A stretch of 64,000 nucleotides of DNA, taken from assembly GCA_028717345.1 (NCBI GenBank), contig JAQUNZ010000003.1, forward strand, positions 1 through 64,000, read 5' to 3'. Shown here in pieces: positions 30,356 through 42,014 of this stretch. The translations under genes were made by a program, and so were the position numbers. This stretch comes from Candidatus Methanoperedens sp. GTDB lineage: Archaea; Halobacteriota; Methanosarcinia; Methanosarcinales; Methanoperedenaceae. The notes beneath the pieces were generated by a model, which was given only the letters and a program-made list of their open reading frames with translations, was not told where the DNA came from and searched no databases. The stretch's first letter is position 1. The number at the start of each line of letters is the position of its first letter.

Positions 30356-31759
30356 TCATCCAAAATAATCATCCATATCTTTCAAATCGAAGAGAAGCAC
30401 CCCATTATCACGTGCAACCTTCACCGCCTCTCTTGTAAAACCTGCCTTTGAGATGAAAGCAAAATGCTCCCTTCTATTCTTGTTGAACCAGTTAACCTGC
30501 GGCGCCGTATCCAGTAAATGTTGGACAGCATCAGCATCTGTCTTTCTTTTCTGCCACTTGCACTCACAGAAAAGTATATCCAATGTATCACTGTTCAATG
30601 CCACGATATCTATCTCATTCATCCTGTCCCACCACCTGCCCCAATGGGAGAACTGTGCTGGAAGCCTCCCGGCGCTCCCTATTCCCTGAAGGAACTCCAT
30701 TCCAATATGCTCAAAGACGGAAGATGCATAATCAGGCATTGAAACAAGGATGCTATCAAGCAGGTCTTTTGTGTCTCTCAACTCAATCCGTGAGCGATTG
30801 GGCAGTACGAACCTGAACCAGAAATTCAGGAAATTATCCTCAATACCGTAAACGCCTTTCCTGAAGCGCAGAGGGTCTTCAGTCACAGGAACCTGGCGCG
30901 TTACAAAACCGATTTCCTGGAGCACATCTAAGTATCTTGTCAATTTTTTTCCATCGATTCCCACGAAATTGGAAATTTCATTGAGTTTGGTATGTCCCAG
31001 TGCGATTGCTTTCAGTGTGGAAAGATAGACATTGGGGTTTTTAAACTCCTGTGACAGCAGGAAGATGCTTTCCTGATAGAAAAATCCCTCTTTTTCAAGT
31101 ATCTTCTTTTTTATGAACTCGCCCACGCTGCGCTCTTCTATCAATAACAGGTATTTCGCCACGCCGCCTGTGATGGAATATAACGTCACCCGCTCTTCGA
31201 TGTCAAAATTTTTAAGGAACTTTGAAGCATGTTTGAAGTCAAAGGCTTTCAGGTGTATCTGCGATGTGCGCCTGCCGTATAGCGGGGAATCGTAGTTCAA
31301 CACCTCTCGCAACATCATTCCCACATGAGAACCGCTCACGATCAGGAACATCTTTGTCTTCGAGAAGGACGTATCCCAGTATTTCTGGAGGATGGACAGG
31401 AAAGCGGGTGTGCTCTTGATGATATAGGTTATTTCATCTATGCCGATGACCAGCCTTTTATCCGCTGGCAGTATCTTTGTAAGGTAGCTGAAAAACTGGT
31501 CCCAGTTATCAAACCTTGTCTTTTGCAGAAAATCATCACGCGTGTATTCATATATCTGCTGTTTGAAACTTTCTATCTGCTGGGTCTCTGTCTGCTGGTC
31601 TGCAAGATAGTATATGAAATCCTTTTTGTTTTTCCCGAATTCCTCGATAATGGCGGTCTTCCCAATCCTGCGCCTGCCGTATAGCACTATGAATCTGGAT
31701 GAGTCTTTTGAGTATTCCTCTTCGAGATGGTTTAATTCGGATTCGCGGTTGAGGAACAT
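30356..31759 (-). CDS. Archaeal AAA+ ATPase with DUF234 C-terminus
   Basis: 'FIVLYGRRRIGKTAIIEEF', 'GIDEITYII', 'DILFCECKWQKRKTDADAVQHL'. Confidence 0.92.
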   Translation of the reverse strand: MFLNRESELNHLEEEYSKDSSRFIVLYGRRRIGKTAIIEEFGKNKKDFIYYLADQQTETQQIESFKQQIYEYTRDDFLQKTRFDNWDQFFSYLTKILPADKRLVIGIDEITYIIKSTPAFLSILQKYWDTSFSKTKMFLIVSGSHVGMMLREVLNYDSPLYGRRTSQIHLKAFDFKHASKFLKNFDIEERVTLYSITGGVAKYLLLIEERSVGEFIKKKILEKEGFFYQESIFLLSQEFKNPNVYLSTLKAIALGHTKLNEISNFVGIDGKKLTRYLDVLQEIGFVTRQVPVTEDPLRFRKGVYGIEDNFLNFWFRFVLPNRSRIELRDTKDLLDSILVSMPDYASSVFEHIGMEFLQGIGSAGRLPAQFSHWGRWWDRMNEIDIVALNSDTLDILFCECKWQKRKTDADAVQHLLDTAPQVNWFNKNRREHFAFISKAGFTREAVKVARDNGVLLFDLKDMDDYFG

Positions 31760-31794
31760 GGTATTATAGTTGGCGGGGATGTTATTTAAATTTA

Positions 31795-31875
31795 ACTAAT
31801 CTGGATTAGACTAATTTGGATTAGACTAATTTGGATTAGACTAATTTGGAATAGGCTAATTTGGAATAGGCTAAT
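31795..31875. repeat. Tandem array of a 15-bp palindromic unit actaatttggattag (~5 copies plus a degenerate one)
   Basis: Read directly: actaatctggattag / actaatttggattag x2 / actaatttggaatag / gctaatttggaatag. Confidence 0.92.
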
Positions 31876-32070
31876 TCCGGCATTAAATTAGACTTAAGAA
31901 GAAATTTCTGATTACTAACCATTTTATCATGGAACTAAATCAGTCACTGAACACGTCAAATACAACAACCTTTATCTCATTCCAACCTGAAATCAGCACA
32001 TAATGTTGGTCGAAGGGATGAATCAAACTATGGAAAAACCGCAAAGGGCACAAAGAACACAAAGTAATCA

Positions 32071-32105
32071 TATCTGCGTTTATCTGCGTTCATCTGCGGT
32101 TAATT
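32071..32105 (+). repeat. Dispersed repeat, copy A (tatctgcgtttatctgcgttcatctgcggttaa)
   Basis: Near-identical to 38254-38284 (reverse), 38441-38468 and 55579-55612. Confidence 0.85.
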
Positions 32106-32127
32106 TATTCATGAAAGGGTGCCAATA

Positions 32128-35100
32128 ATGAAATTCGCCGCCAGCACCGCCATGCTTCAATATTTCAACACCCTTGAAATCGAACTCAACCGCGCCATCG
32201 ACATCGCCAACCGTGCACGCACAAATGGAGCAGACCCGACACCCTCGATCGAGATACCGATAGCAAAAGACCTTGCTGACAGGGTGGAAAAGCTCATTGG
32301 AGTTGAGGGCGTGGCGAAGCGGCTTAGGGAGCTTGAATCGACCATGTCCCGCGAGGAAGCTTCATTGCAGCTTGGTTTTGAAGTGGCAAGCGGAAAGATC
32401 AAACAATTCGACTCTAAACGCGATGCTATAGAAGCTGCTGTAAGGATATCCATGGCTGTTCTCACAGAAGGCGTTGTAGCAGCTCCAATAGAGGGCATAG
32501 CTAAGATTGACCTTGCAAAGAACGACGACGGAACGGAATACATCAGGATATATTACGCAGGACCCATACGCAGCGCGGGCGGCACTGCGCAGGCGCTCTC
32601 TGTCCTGGCTGCGGACTACATCCGCGGAAGTTTAGGGATCAACCGCTTCATCCCGCGACCTGAAGAGGTGGAGAGATACGTTGAAGAGATCGGTGCATAC
32701 CACAGGAACGTCCATCTCCAGTACCTGCCCACCGACGATGAAATAAGACTTATCGTAAGTAACTGCCCCATCTGCATAGACGGTGAGCCCACGGAAGAGG
32801 CTGAAGTAGAAGGGCGCCGCGACCTCCAGCGCGTTGAGACGAACAGAATACGCGGCGGTATGGCGCTTGTGATCGCAGAGGGCATCGCGTTAAAAGCCCC
32901 GAAGGTGAAAAAACATGTTGACAAGCTGAAACTTCCAGGCTGGGACTTTCTTGAGAAGTTCGTCGTGACAGTTAAAACAGACGATGCCTCAGCGCAGCTT
33001 AAACCCAAGGACAAGTACCTCCAGGATCTGATAGCAGGAAGACCTGTATTTTCATATCCTTCACGCCCGGGGGGATTCAGGCTCAGGTACGGAAGGGGCA
33101 GGAATACGAGTTTTGCAGCAGCGGGCTTAAGTCCTGCTACGATGGTAATGGTGGATGATTTCATAGCAACAGGCACGCAGCTAAAAGTGGAACGCCCTGG
33201 AAAAGCGGCAGCTATTGGACCTGTGGATACACTCGAAGGACCGACGGTTCGACTGTTCAACGGGGATGTGCTGAGGGTGGACACGGCACATGATGCTCTC
33301 AGGATAAGACCTTCTGTGCAGAGGATTCTTGATATAGGTGAAATCCTTATCAACTTCGGGGATTTTCTTGAGAATAATCATCCTCTTGTGCCATCCTCCT
33401 ATTGCTATGAATGGTGGGTGCAGGAACTTGCTTCAAAGACGTCCATAAAGGAGCACGGGGAATTAAAAAACCCGGACCAGAAAACTGCGCTTTCTTTATC
33501 TGATACATACAAAGTGCCGCTCCATCCCAAATATACATACCTCTGGCATGATATTACGCTTGATGACCTGACAGCACTTGCAGAATACATCCAGAAGAAC
33601 GGGAAATTTGCCGGAAAACTGCATTTCCCTCCTGATGGTAAAATAAAAAACATCCTTGAAACTCTTCTTATACCTCATACTGTCCGTGAAAACCAGATAA
33701 TCATCGAAGAGCCGCTGCCGCTTCTAAGATGTCTTGGACTTTCCCCCGACCTTAAAAAAACATGGACATCCCTCGAAAAAGACATTATGGATACGGTATC
33801 AAAACTCAGCGGGATAAATATCCGCAGTCGCGCTCCGATAAGGATCGGGGGCAGGATGGGACGACCCGAAAAATCGGACAAAAGGGAGATGAAACCGGCG
33901 CCGCATGTTCTTTTCCCGATAGGCGAAGCTGGAGGCAGGCGCAGGTCGCTCCAGAGCGCGAAAGATTATGTCGAAGAGGAGGAAGGGAATGGCGCTGAAA
34001 GGAATAACGAGTTCAGGACAGGACTCACAGTCCAGAAAGAAAAAGTCGGGACGATAAAAGTACAGATAGGTGAGCGCTACTGTCCTTCTTGCAGGACAAG
34101 GACTTTCAAGAACAGATGCCAGTGCGGGAAGTTCACCCAACCATTGCTTAAATGCCAGTCTTGCGGGATCGAAGTCGCCAAACCCATTTGTCCGAAGTGC
34201 AAAAAAGAGACCACATCTGTCACAGAGATGGATATAGATTTCAAGTCAGAATGCCTGCTTGCGCTAAAGAATCTCGGAGAGAGGGATAACCTGGTGTCGA
34301 TAAAAGGAGTTCTGGGTCTGACCTCAAAGAACAAGACGCCTGAGCCGCTTGAAAAGGGGATACTCCGGGCAAAGCACGGCATCGTGATGTTCAAGGATGG
34401 GACAGTTAGGTATGATTTATCTGACCTGCCGCTCACGCATATCAAGCCGAAAGAGATTGGCGTTACTGTGGAGAAACTCGTAGAGATGGGATATGATAAG
34501 GATGTATATGGGAAACCGCTTGTTGATGAGAAACAGATACTTGAACTCAAAGTGCAGGATATTGTTGTTTCAAAGGACTGCGGCGAATATTTGCTCAAGA
34601 CCGCGGGGTTTATTGACGATCTTTTGACGAAATATTATAAAGTAGATCCATACTACAATATCAGCAGCATTGATGAGCTTATCGGCAAACTTGTCATCGG
34701 GCTTGCGCCGCATACATCGGCAGGAGTCCTGGGGAGGCTGGTGGGTTTCACGACCGCGTCCGTGGGCTATGCGCATCCTTTTTTCCATGCTGCGAAGAGA
34801 AGGAACTGCGACGGCGACGAGGACTGCGTGATGCTGCTCATGGACGGTCTCCTTAACTTCTCGCGCTCCTACCTCCCCGACAAGCGCGGCGGTCAGATGG
34901 ATGCGCCGCTTGTGCTGACCTCGCGCATCGACCCGAATGAGGTGGATAAGGAGGCGCATAATATAGATGTGCTTTTCCAGTATCCGCTTGAGTTCTATGA
35001 GGCGACATTGAAGTACACGAACCCGAAGGACATCGTGAAGATCATGGATACAGTTAGCGGAAGGCTTGGAAAACCTGCGCAGTATGAAGGCTTCGGGTTC

Positions 35101-35559
35101 ACGCACGACACCACTGATATCGCAGCAGGTCCAAGGAACAGCGCCTACAAGACGCTGGGGACGATGATTGAGAAGATGGACGCGCAGCTTGCCCTGGCGC
35201 GAAGGATCAAGGCTGTTGACCCGCAGGACGTGGCTGAGCGCGTCATTGAATCGCATTTCCTTCCAGACCTGATAGGGAACCTGCGCTCATTCTCGAAGCA
35301 GAAGGTGAGATGCACGAAATGCAATGCGAAATACAGGCGCCCGCCCCTGCGGGGGACGTGCCCGAAGTGCGGGGGGAATGTCGTGCTTACGGTGCATGAG
35401 GGTTCGGTGAAGAAGTATCTTGAGACGAGTTTGAGGATTGCGGATGAGTATGATGTGAGGCATTATACGAAGCAGAGGCTTGAGCTGCTGGAACTTGAGA
35501 TGAAATCGCTTTTTGAGAGCGATAAGGTGAAGCAGAAGGGGCTGGCGGATTTTATGTGA
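32128..35559 (+). CDS. polC: DNA polymerase II large subunit (D-family, DP2)
   Basis: '[29 protein letters not shown]', '[39 protein letters not shown]', C-terminal Zn fingers. Confidence 0.98.
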   Translation: MKFAASTAMLQYFNTLEIELNRAIDIANRARTNGADPTPSIEIPIAKDLADRVEKLIGVEGVAKRLRELESTMSREEASLQLGFEVASGKIKQFDSKRDAIEAAVRISMAVLTEGVVAAPIEGIAKIDLAKNDDGTEYIRIYYAGPIRSAGGTAQALSVLAADYIRGSLGINRFIPRPEEVERYVEEIGAYHRNVHLQYLPTDDEIRLIVSNCPICIDGEPTEEAEVEGRRDLQRVETNRIRGGMALVIAEGIALKAPKVKKHVDKLKLPGWDFLEKFVVTVKTDDASAQLKPKDKYLQDLIAGRPVFSYPSRPGGFRLRYGRGRNTSFAAAGLSPATMVMVDDFIATGTQLKVERPGKAAAIGPVDTLEGPTVRLFNGDVLRVDTAHDALRIRPSVQRILDIGEILINFGDFLENNHPLVPSSYCYEWWVQELASKTSIKEHGELKNPDQKTALSLSDTYKVPLHPKYTYLWHDITLDDLTALAEYIQKNGKFAGKLHFPPDGKIKNILETLLIPHTVRENQIIIEEPLPLLRCLGLSPDLKKTWTSLEKDIMDTVSKLSGINIRSRAPIRIGGRMGRPEKSDKREMKPAPHVLFPIGEAGGRRRSLQSAKDYVEEEEGNGAERNNEFRTGLTVQKEKVGTIKVQIGERYCPSCRTRTFKNRCQCGKFTQPLLKCQSCGIEVAKPICPKCKKETTSVTEMDIDFKSECLLALKNLGERDNLVSIKGVLGLTSKNKTPEPLEKGILRAKHGIVMFKDGTVRYDLSDLPLTHIKPKEIGVTVEKLVEMGYDKDVYGKPLVDEKQILELKVQDIVVSKDCGEYLLKTAGFIDDLLTKYYKVDPYYNISSIDELIGKLVIGLAPHTSAGVLGRLVGFTTASVGYAHPFFHAAKRRNCDGDEDCVMLLMDGLLNFSRSYLPDKRGGQMDAPLVLTSRIDPNEVDKEAHNIDVLFQYPLEFYEATLKYTNPKDIVKIMDTVSGRLGKPAQYEGFGFTHDTTDIAAGPRNSAYKTLGTMIEKMDAQLALARRIKAVDPQDVAERVIESHFLPDLIGNLRSFSKQKVRCTKCNAKYRRPPLRGTCPKCGGNVVLTVHEGSVKKYLETSLRIADEYDVRHYTKQRLELLELEMKSLFESDKVKQKGLADFM

Positions 35560-35652
35560 TACATTTATTGAATACACGTTTATACAGATTATATCAACAA
35601 GAATTAAATATATCTTATTAAAATCTAATATATCTGATGGCTGGAGCAGTTA

Positions 35653-38172
35653 ATGCAAAAAGAAGCAAAAGCACGCATCAAAATCAATAAACTCCTTGAA
35701 CAATCGGGTTGGAGATTCTTTGATGATGAAAAAGGAAAAGCCAATATCGTTTTAGAGAATAATGTCAAGATCACCAGGAAGAATCTTGATGAGTTTGGGA
35801 ACGATTTTGAAAAAACAAAGAATGGTTTCACTGATTTTCTTCTTCTGGATGAAAAAAATTTCCCATTTGTTATTGTAGAGGCGAAGTCAGAAGATAAAAA
35901 TCCTCTCGATGGGAAAGAACAGGCAAGAAAATATGCGCAATCACAAAATGTGAGATTCGTTGTACTATCAAATGGCAATTTGCATTATTTCTGGGACTTG
36001 GAGCGTGGAAATCCAAGTGTTATCACAAAATTCCCAACATTAGAGTCGCTTCATCATACAGGTTCGTTTCAGCCCAATCCCTCCACTCTCGTTAAAGAAA
36101 TAGTCGGAGAGGATTACATTGCCCGGATACAGAACCCCCTTTTTGACAAAGACCCGCGCTGGAGCAATGACAAAACAAGACCTGATTATATACACGAATC
36201 CGGGTTGAAATTCTTAAGACCGTATCAGTTAGATGCGGTTCATGCTTTGCAGGAATCAGTGGAAGATGGGCACGACAGGTTCCTTTTTGAAATGGCGACT
36301 GGAACAGGAAAGACATTGATTTCTGCCGCAGTTATCAAACTGTTTTTGAGATCAGGAAATGCCAAGAGAGTGCTTTTTCTTGTTGACCGGTTGGAACTTG
36401 AAGATCAGGCGAAGAAAAATTTTATTAAATGGTTAAAAAATGATTACAAAGTTGTTATTTATAAAGAAAATAAGGATGATTGGCGAAAAGCTGAGATTGT
36501 CGTTTCCACTGTCCAGAGCCTTTCTTTTGACAATAAATACCAGAGGCTTTTTTCACCCACGGATTTTGATCTTCTGATATCGGATGAAGCCCACCGCTCG
36601 ATCGGATGGAACAGCAGGGCTGTTTTTGAGTATTTTGTTGGCTATAAACTCGGTCTTACTGCCACACCTAAAGATTATCTGAAGTATTTAGACCCCGATA
36701 AAGTAAGTAGGAAAGACCCGCGCGAATGGGAACGAAGACAGCTCAGGGACACCTATATCACATTTGGCTGCGAGAGCGGGAATCCGACTTTTCGCTACAG
36801 TCTTATTGATGCTGTGAAGGATGGATATCTTGTGAACCCGGTTGCTGTTGATGCACGAACCGAGATCACCACACAGCTACTTTCAGATAAGGGTTACTCT
36901 ATTATTATTGAAAACGCTCAGGGGATGAAAGAAGAGCAGATATATTATCATAAGGATTTTGAGAACAAATTCCTCTCTGAAGAAACAAACAAGATATTCT
37001 GCAAGACTTTTATTGAAAATGCTTTCCGAGATCCAATAAGTAGAGAGATTGGCAAAACTATTGTTTTTTGCGTTAGCCAGAACCATGCCTCAAAGATAAC
37101 ACAGGTAATGAATGAGCTTGCAGATAAATTATATCCTGGAAAATATAATTCAGATTTTGCTCTTCAGATAACGTCAAATGTTCAGGATGCGCAGCAATTC
37201 TCTATCAATTTTACTGATACAAGCAATAACTTATCTGGCAATTCTCGGTTTCTGGAAGGTTATAAAACGAGTAAAACAAGGGTATGCGTAACCGTTGGAA
37301 TGATGACTACAGGTTATGACTGCCAGGATATTTTGAATATCTGCCTGATGCGCCCTATATTTTCACCAACGGATTTTATCCAGATAAAAGGGAGAGGTAC
37401 GAGGAAATTTGATTTTTCATTTTCAATGAAAAATGGGCACGATAACGAAGTTATTAAGAAAACTAAAGAGAAATTCAAGCTTTTTGATTTCTTTGCGAAT
37501 TGCGAATACTTCGAAGAGAAATATAATTATAATGAAGTTTTAAAATTACCTCCCAGGGGCACATATACAGGAGGCGGTGACGACCCGGAAAGGACAAGTG
37601 AATATGAGAATCGCAGTTTAGACCCCATGACAAGCTTTGAGGAATACGCTATCGGCATGGATGGAATGAAGATCGACCGTATGTTCTTTGATAAATTTGA
37701 GACTACTGTGAGGACTAATCCTTTCATAAAAGAGAATTTTGAAAAAGAAAATTTCGATGCCATTGAAGAATATATAAAAAGTAAGATCTTTGAAAAGCCT
37801 GGTGAGAATTTCAATCTTGAGAAGTTGAGAAAATCGTTGAGAATAGACCGCCGCCTGAGTTTGCGGGAGATCATAGAGAAGATATTTGGAAGGATTACTG
37901 TATTTAAGACGAAAGAGGAATTGCTTGATGAGGAAGTTGAGAAATTCATCTCCATACATAAACCGGAAAGCAGGGAAGTACCACTCATAAGGAAGTTTTT
38001 AAAAGCATATATTATAGACCATGAAGTGAAGGATATTATGGAATCAAAAGAATTCGGGCGCTTTGCGACAAATTCCCAGTTCTCGATGGAGGAGTACAGG
38101 GAAGTAAGAAAGTGGTGTGAGATGATACCTGAGTATGTGAAAGATTATGTATCGTTAAATAAGTTCATGTAG
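35653..38172 (+). CDS. hsdR: Type I restriction enzyme R subunit
   Basis: PD-(D/E)xK-like 'FPFVIVEAKSEDKNPLDGKEQARKYA', Walker A 'MATGTGKTLIS', 'SDEAHRS', 'QIKGRGTRK'. Confidence 0.93.
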   Translation: MQKEAKARIKINKLLEQSGWRFFDDEKGKANIVLENNVKITRKNLDEFGNDFEKTKNGFTDFLLLDEKNFPFVIVEAKSEDKNPLDGKEQARKYAQSQNVRFVVLSNGNLHYFWDLERGNPSVITKFPTLESLHHTGSFQPNPSTLVKEIVGEDYIARIQNPLFDKDPRWSNDKTRPDYIHESGLKFLRPYQLDAVHALQESVEDGHDRFLFEMATGTGKTLISAAVIKLFLRSGNAKRVLFLVDRLELEDQAKKNFIKWLKNDYKVVIYKENKDDWRKAEIVVSTVQSLSFDNKYQRLFSPTDFDLLISDEAHRSIGWNSRAVFEYFVGYKLGLTATPKDYLKYLDPDKVSRKDPREWERRQLRDTYITFGCESGNPTFRYSLIDAVKDGYLVNPVAVDARTEITTQLLSDKGYSIIIENAQGMKEEQIYYHKDFENKFLSEETNKIFCKTFIENAFRDPISREIGKTIVFCVSQNHASKITQVMNELADKLYPGKYNSDFALQITSNVQDAQQFSINFTDTSNNLSGNSRFLEGYKTSKTRVCVTVGMMTTGYDCQDILNICLMRPIFSPTDFIQIKGRGTRKFDFSFSMKNGHDNEVIKKTKEKFKLFDFFANCEYFEEKYNYNEVLKLPPRGTYTGGGDDPERTSEYENRSLDPMTSFEEYAIGMDGMKIDRMFFDKFETTVRTNPFIKENFEKENFDAIEEYIKSKIFEKPGENFNLEKLRKSLRIDRRLSLREIIEKIFGRITVFKTKEELLDEEVEKFISIHKPESREVPLIRKFLKAYIIDHEVKDIMESKEFGRFATNSQFSMEEYREVRKWCEMIPEYVKDYVSLNKFM

Positions 38173-38253
38173 TGGTGTTGAAGAATATGTTGGAATATAT
38201 AGAATTGAAATTTAAAGGTGTTTCAAGAGGTTGCTCATGGAATATAAAAACCA

Positions 38254-38284
38254 AACCGCAGATAAACGCAGATGAACGCAGATA
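38254..38284 (-). repeat. Dispersed repeat, copy B (inverted)
   Basis: accgcagataaacgcagatgaacgcagata. Confidence 0.85.
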
Positions 38285-38440
38285 CCTGCTATTTGGTTTT
38301 TAGAAAAAGAAGAAAACGTCTTTGCTTATTCAGGCATTAAGAAGTAAAAAATATGCACGTAAATCATAATCATATTTCCCACATAACGTCAAATAATTTG
38401 AGAAAAAATACTGCAAATGATAGCGGTTTCCCATATTACA

Positions 38441-38468
38441 AATCTGCGTTCATCTGCGGTTAAATTTT
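38441..38468 (+). repeat. Dispersed repeat, copy C
   Basis: aatctgcgttcatctgcggttaaattt; forms an inverted pair with copy B in the hsdR-hsdM intergenic region. Confidence 0.85.
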
Positions 38469-38515
38469 TCAATAAAGAACAGAGTATTTGAAAATCATCA
38501 AATGAAGGTTAAAAA

Positions 38516-40957
38516 ATGTTAGATCAGGATACAAAAAGAAAAATAGATAATGCCCGCGACATCCTTGTGGGAAAAGTGCCAGACCCCAAATCCCAGGTCG
38601 AGCAAATAACAATCGCCCTTATCTACAAGTTCATGGACGACATGGATAAAGAATCGCTAGCGCTTGGGGGTAAAGCAGCATTTTTCAAGGGGGAATTTGA
38701 GAAATACACCTGGTCGCGCATTTTTGACCCGAAACTGGGAGGTTTTGATCGCATAGAACTATACGGCGAAGCAATCACGAAGATGAACCTTAACCCGAAT
38801 ATCCCGGAGCTTTTCAGGAACATTTTCAAAAACGCCTTCCTTCCATACCGCGATTCTGAAACCTTGAAAAGTTTCCTGAAAGAGATAAACGAGTTCAAAT
38901 ACGATCACAGCGAGAAGCTGGGGGATGCTTTTGAATATCTCCTGTCGGTGCTTGGCTCCCAGGGTGATGCAGGACAGTTCAGGACGCCGCGCCATATCAT
39001 TGATTTTATTGTTTCTGTTGTTGACCCGAAGAAGAACGAATCCATCCTTGATCCAGCCTGCGGGACTGCGGGTTTCCTGATTTCCTCTTTCAAGCATATT
39101 CTCAACGAGAATACGAAGGTGAGAAAAGGGGACTGCCTGACAATGGATGAGCGCAAGAGGCTGATGAATAGCCTTGTGGGATATGATATTTCCCCTGATA
39201 TGGTGAGGCTCTCGCTTGTGAATATGTACCTTCACGGCTTCCAGACCCCGAAGATTTACGAATACGATACGCTCACGAGCGAGGAGAAATGGAACGAGAC
39301 CTATGACGTGATCCTTGCCAATCCTCCTTTCATGACCCCGAAAGGAGGCATCCGCCCCCATAAGCGTTTTTCAGTGCAGGCAAACCGCAGTGAAGTTCTG
39401 TTCGTGGATTACATCATGGAGCATATTTCCACAAACGGCAGGGGCGGAGTGATCGTGCCTGAGGGCATCATTTTCCAGTCCGCAAACGCCTATAAGGCGC
39501 TTCGTAAACTGCTTGTCGATACCCACCTTTTCGCTGTCGTTTCACTCCCATCCGGCGTATTCCAGCCCTACGCAGGCGTGAAAACAAGCATCCTGCTGAT
39601 GGACAGGACTCTTGCAAAGCGCGCGCCTGATATCCTTTTTGTAAAGATCGAGAGCGACGGTTACGACCTTGGCGCGCAGAGGCGCCCGAACGGCAGGAGC
39701 GACCTCCCGGCGGCGCTTTCTGCGCTTTTAAGGTTCAGGAGGAGTTTGCATGAGGGGAAGGAGTGTGAGTTCAGCGAGGAGGAGATGAGGCTTGCGCACA
39801 GGGTGGAGAAGGGGAAGATTGCGGAGGGCGGGGATTATAATCTGTCAGGGGAGAGGTATAAAGAGACGGCGCATCGACTGAAATCAGATTACCCAATGAT
39901 TGAATTCGATAAAGTTTGTTCCCTTGAATATGGCGCGAGTTTACCTGAAAAAGATAGGATCGCTGGAGAATTTCCAGTAGTCGGTTCAAATGGAATAACT
40001 GGTTGGCATAACAAATTCTTAATTGAAGGTCCTGCAATAATTGTAGGAAGAAAAGGATCAGCAGGCGAAGTTGTATATATCGATAAACCATGTTTTCCTA
40101 TCGATACGACATATTTTGTTAAAATAAACAAAAATGTAGAGACTAATTTTAAATATCTTTATTTTATCCTGAAAGAATTGAATTTGAAAGAATTAAAAGG
40201 CGGTGGCGCTGTTCCAGGATTAAACAGAAATGACGTATATGCAAAACGAAAAATCCCCCTCCCGCCCCTGTCAGTCCAGCAGGAGATCGTGACTGAGATC
40301 GAGGGCTACCAGAAGGTCGTTGATGGGGCGCGGCAGGTGGTGGAGAATTATAAGCCGAAGATAAAGGTGGATGAGGGGTGGGAGGTGGTGGAGTTGGGAG
40401 GTGTTGTGGAAATCAATCCTGGTAAAAGTGAATTAAAAGGATTAGATAAAAATCTGGATGTTTCTTTTTTGCCAATGTCGGATTTGCAACAGAAACAAAT
40501 AAGTTTTGAAGTCAAAGAGAAAAGAAAACTGAGTGAGGTAATCAAGGGATATACCTATTTCAAAAATAATGATGTACTACTTGCAAAAATTACTCCATGC
40601 TTTGAAAATGGTAAATCGGGAATTGCAAAGGATTTGGTCAATGGAATTGGTTTTGGCTCTACGGAATTCATCGTATTTAGACCAATAAGTAATATTATTC
40701 CTGAATGGATTTATTATCACATCTCAGAAAATGGATTTTTATGTTCTGGAAAAAATAACATGACGGGTTCTGCTGGTCAACAGCGTTTATCTGTAGATTT
40801 CATCAAACGCTTCAAAATCCCTCTCCCGCCCCTCCCTATACAGATGGAAATCGTTGCCCGAATCGAAGAGGAGCAGAAATTGGTCGATGCGAATAAGAAA
40901 CTGATCGGGATTTTTGAGGGAAAGATTAAGGAGAAGATTGCAGAGGTATGGGGCTAA
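38516..40957 (+). CDS. Fused type I modification/specificity protein (HsdM-HsdS)
   Basis: N6-MTase 'LDPACGTAGFLISSF' and 'ANPPF', then two HsdS TRD halves each ending in 'IPLPPLxxQxEIVxxIE'. Confidence 0.93.
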   Translation: MLDQDTKRKIDNARDILVGKVPDPKSQVEQITIALIYKFMDDMDKESLALGGKAAFFKGEFEKYTWSRIFDPKLGGFDRIELYGEAITKMNLNPNIPELFRNIFKNAFLPYRDSETLKSFLKEINEFKYDHSEKLGDAFEYLLSVLGSQGDAGQFRTPRHIIDFIVSVVDPKKNESILDPACGTAGFLISSFKHILNENTKVRKGDCLTMDERKRLMNSLVGYDISPDMVRLSLVNMYLHGFQTPKIYEYDTLTSEEKWNETYDVILANPPFMTPKGGIRPHKRFSVQANRSEVLFVDYIMEHISTNGRGGVIVPEGIIFQSANAYKALRKLLVDTHLFAVVSLPSGVFQPYAGVKTSILLMDRTLAKRAPDILFVKIESDGYDLGAQRRPNGRSDLPAALSALLRFRRSLHEGKECEFSEEEMRLAHRVEKGKIAEGGDYNLSGERYKETAHRLKSDYPMIEFDKVCSLEYGASLPEKDRIAGEFPVVGSNGITGWHNKFLIEGPAIIVGRKGSAGEVVYIDKPCFPIDTTYFVKINKNVETNFKYLYFILKELNLKELKGGGAVPGLNRNDVYAKRKIPLPPLSVQQEIVTEIEGYQKVVDGARQVVENYKPKIKVDEGWEVVELGGVVEINPGKSELKGLDKNLDVSFLPMSDLQQKQISFEVKEKRKLSEVIKGYTYFKNNDVLLAKITPCFENGKSGIAKDLVNGIGFGSTEFIVFRPISNIIPEWIYYHISENGFLCSGKNNMTGSAGQQRLSVDFIKRFKIPLPPLPIQMEIVARIEEEQKLVDANKKLIGIFEGKIKEKIAEVWG

Positions 40958-40979
40958 TAAACGGACGGATATATTTTAA

Positions 40980-41828
40980 ATGCCAGTATTAAGCATAATT
41001 GCATGCGGTATGCTTGAAGATGAACTCGCATATGTTCTCTCAGGCGATAGGGAGCTTGCTCAGTTGATACTGGTAGAGAACAGTGAACATTTCGGGCTGC
41101 AAAGAAAGCTAAAATCCCTGGGATGCCTCCCCGCACTTATTCCCCTGGACAGACTTTCGGAAATCCTGATACGCGAACACAACCAATCCCTTCCGGCAAT
41201 CTTAAAACCCCTCTGCCACTTCAATTTCATCAAAAAAATCCGCAGCAAATTGGAAAAACAGCATAAACCAAAAGTAACAGTTGTCGCCAATATGCTGAAA
41301 CGGGGATTACATGCTGATGTTGAAATGGTAAGAGTAGAAGTTTACAAGAAAATCATGGAAATGTCCCTGTTTTCAGACAGGATTCTTATTTTCTACGGCA
41401 CATGCGGGCATTCGCTTTCGAACCTGGAAAAAGATTTTCAAACTCTTGGCTGCCAGCTTTATTTCCTGAAAGACGAAAACGGCGAGATTGTCGAGGACTG
41501 CATCAGCGCAGCGCTTGGCGGGAACGATGCCTATGCCAGAGCCCTGGTCAACGGCGAGGGCGCAGGTACTTTCTACCTTACTCCGATGTGGGCTTCAAAC
41601 TGGGAGGAGAAGCCGAAGAATAACGCGATTCTTTCATCGGATTTTGATAAAAAGTATCTGAAGCTGTACGGAAGGGCTGCAAAGATCAATACAGGACTTT
41701 CGTATGAGCCTGACTTCGATAAAAATGTCAGGGATTTTGCACGGTTTTTCAATTTAAAGATCGTGGAACTTCATGGCAGTAAAAAGATAGCGGAGCAAAG
41801 TTATCAGAACGCCAAAAAGTTTCCTTGA
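40980..41828 (+). CDS. DUF1638-like protein
   Basis: 'IACGMLEDEL', 'ILIFYGTCGHSL', 'DCISAALGGNDAYA...GTFYLTPMWASNW'. Confidence 0.8.
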   Translation: MPVLSIIACGMLEDELAYVLSGDRELAQLILVENSEHFGLQRKLKSLGCLPALIPLDRLSEILIREHNQSLPAILKPLCHFNFIKKIRSKLEKQHKPKVTVVANMLKRGLHADVEMVRVEVYKKIMEMSLFSDRILIFYGTCGHSLSNLEKDFQTLGCQLYFLKDENGEIVEDCISAALGGNDAYARALVNGEGAGTFYLTPMWASNWEEKPKNNAILSSDFDKKYLKLYGRAAKINTGLSYEPDFDKNVRDFARFFNLKIVELHGSKKIAEQSYQNAKKFP

Positions 41829-42014
41829 AAATATTTTCAAAATCAAACGAGCGCTTTTCGATGATTGAACCGGTTAGCGCCCGCGCGCCAATCTGTGTAA
41901 ATCCCACCCTCTTCCCATCCTGCTTTCACCCATGCGGGAAAGAAGAGGAGGACGGCGGCGCGGTATTTTGATGGACATTGGTTGCATGGGGATAACATGC
42001 GCCGCATTTTTATG

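Noticed and set aside
31795-31875. CRISPR array
   Set aside because: 15-bp contiguous units without spacers; tandem iterons, not CRISPR
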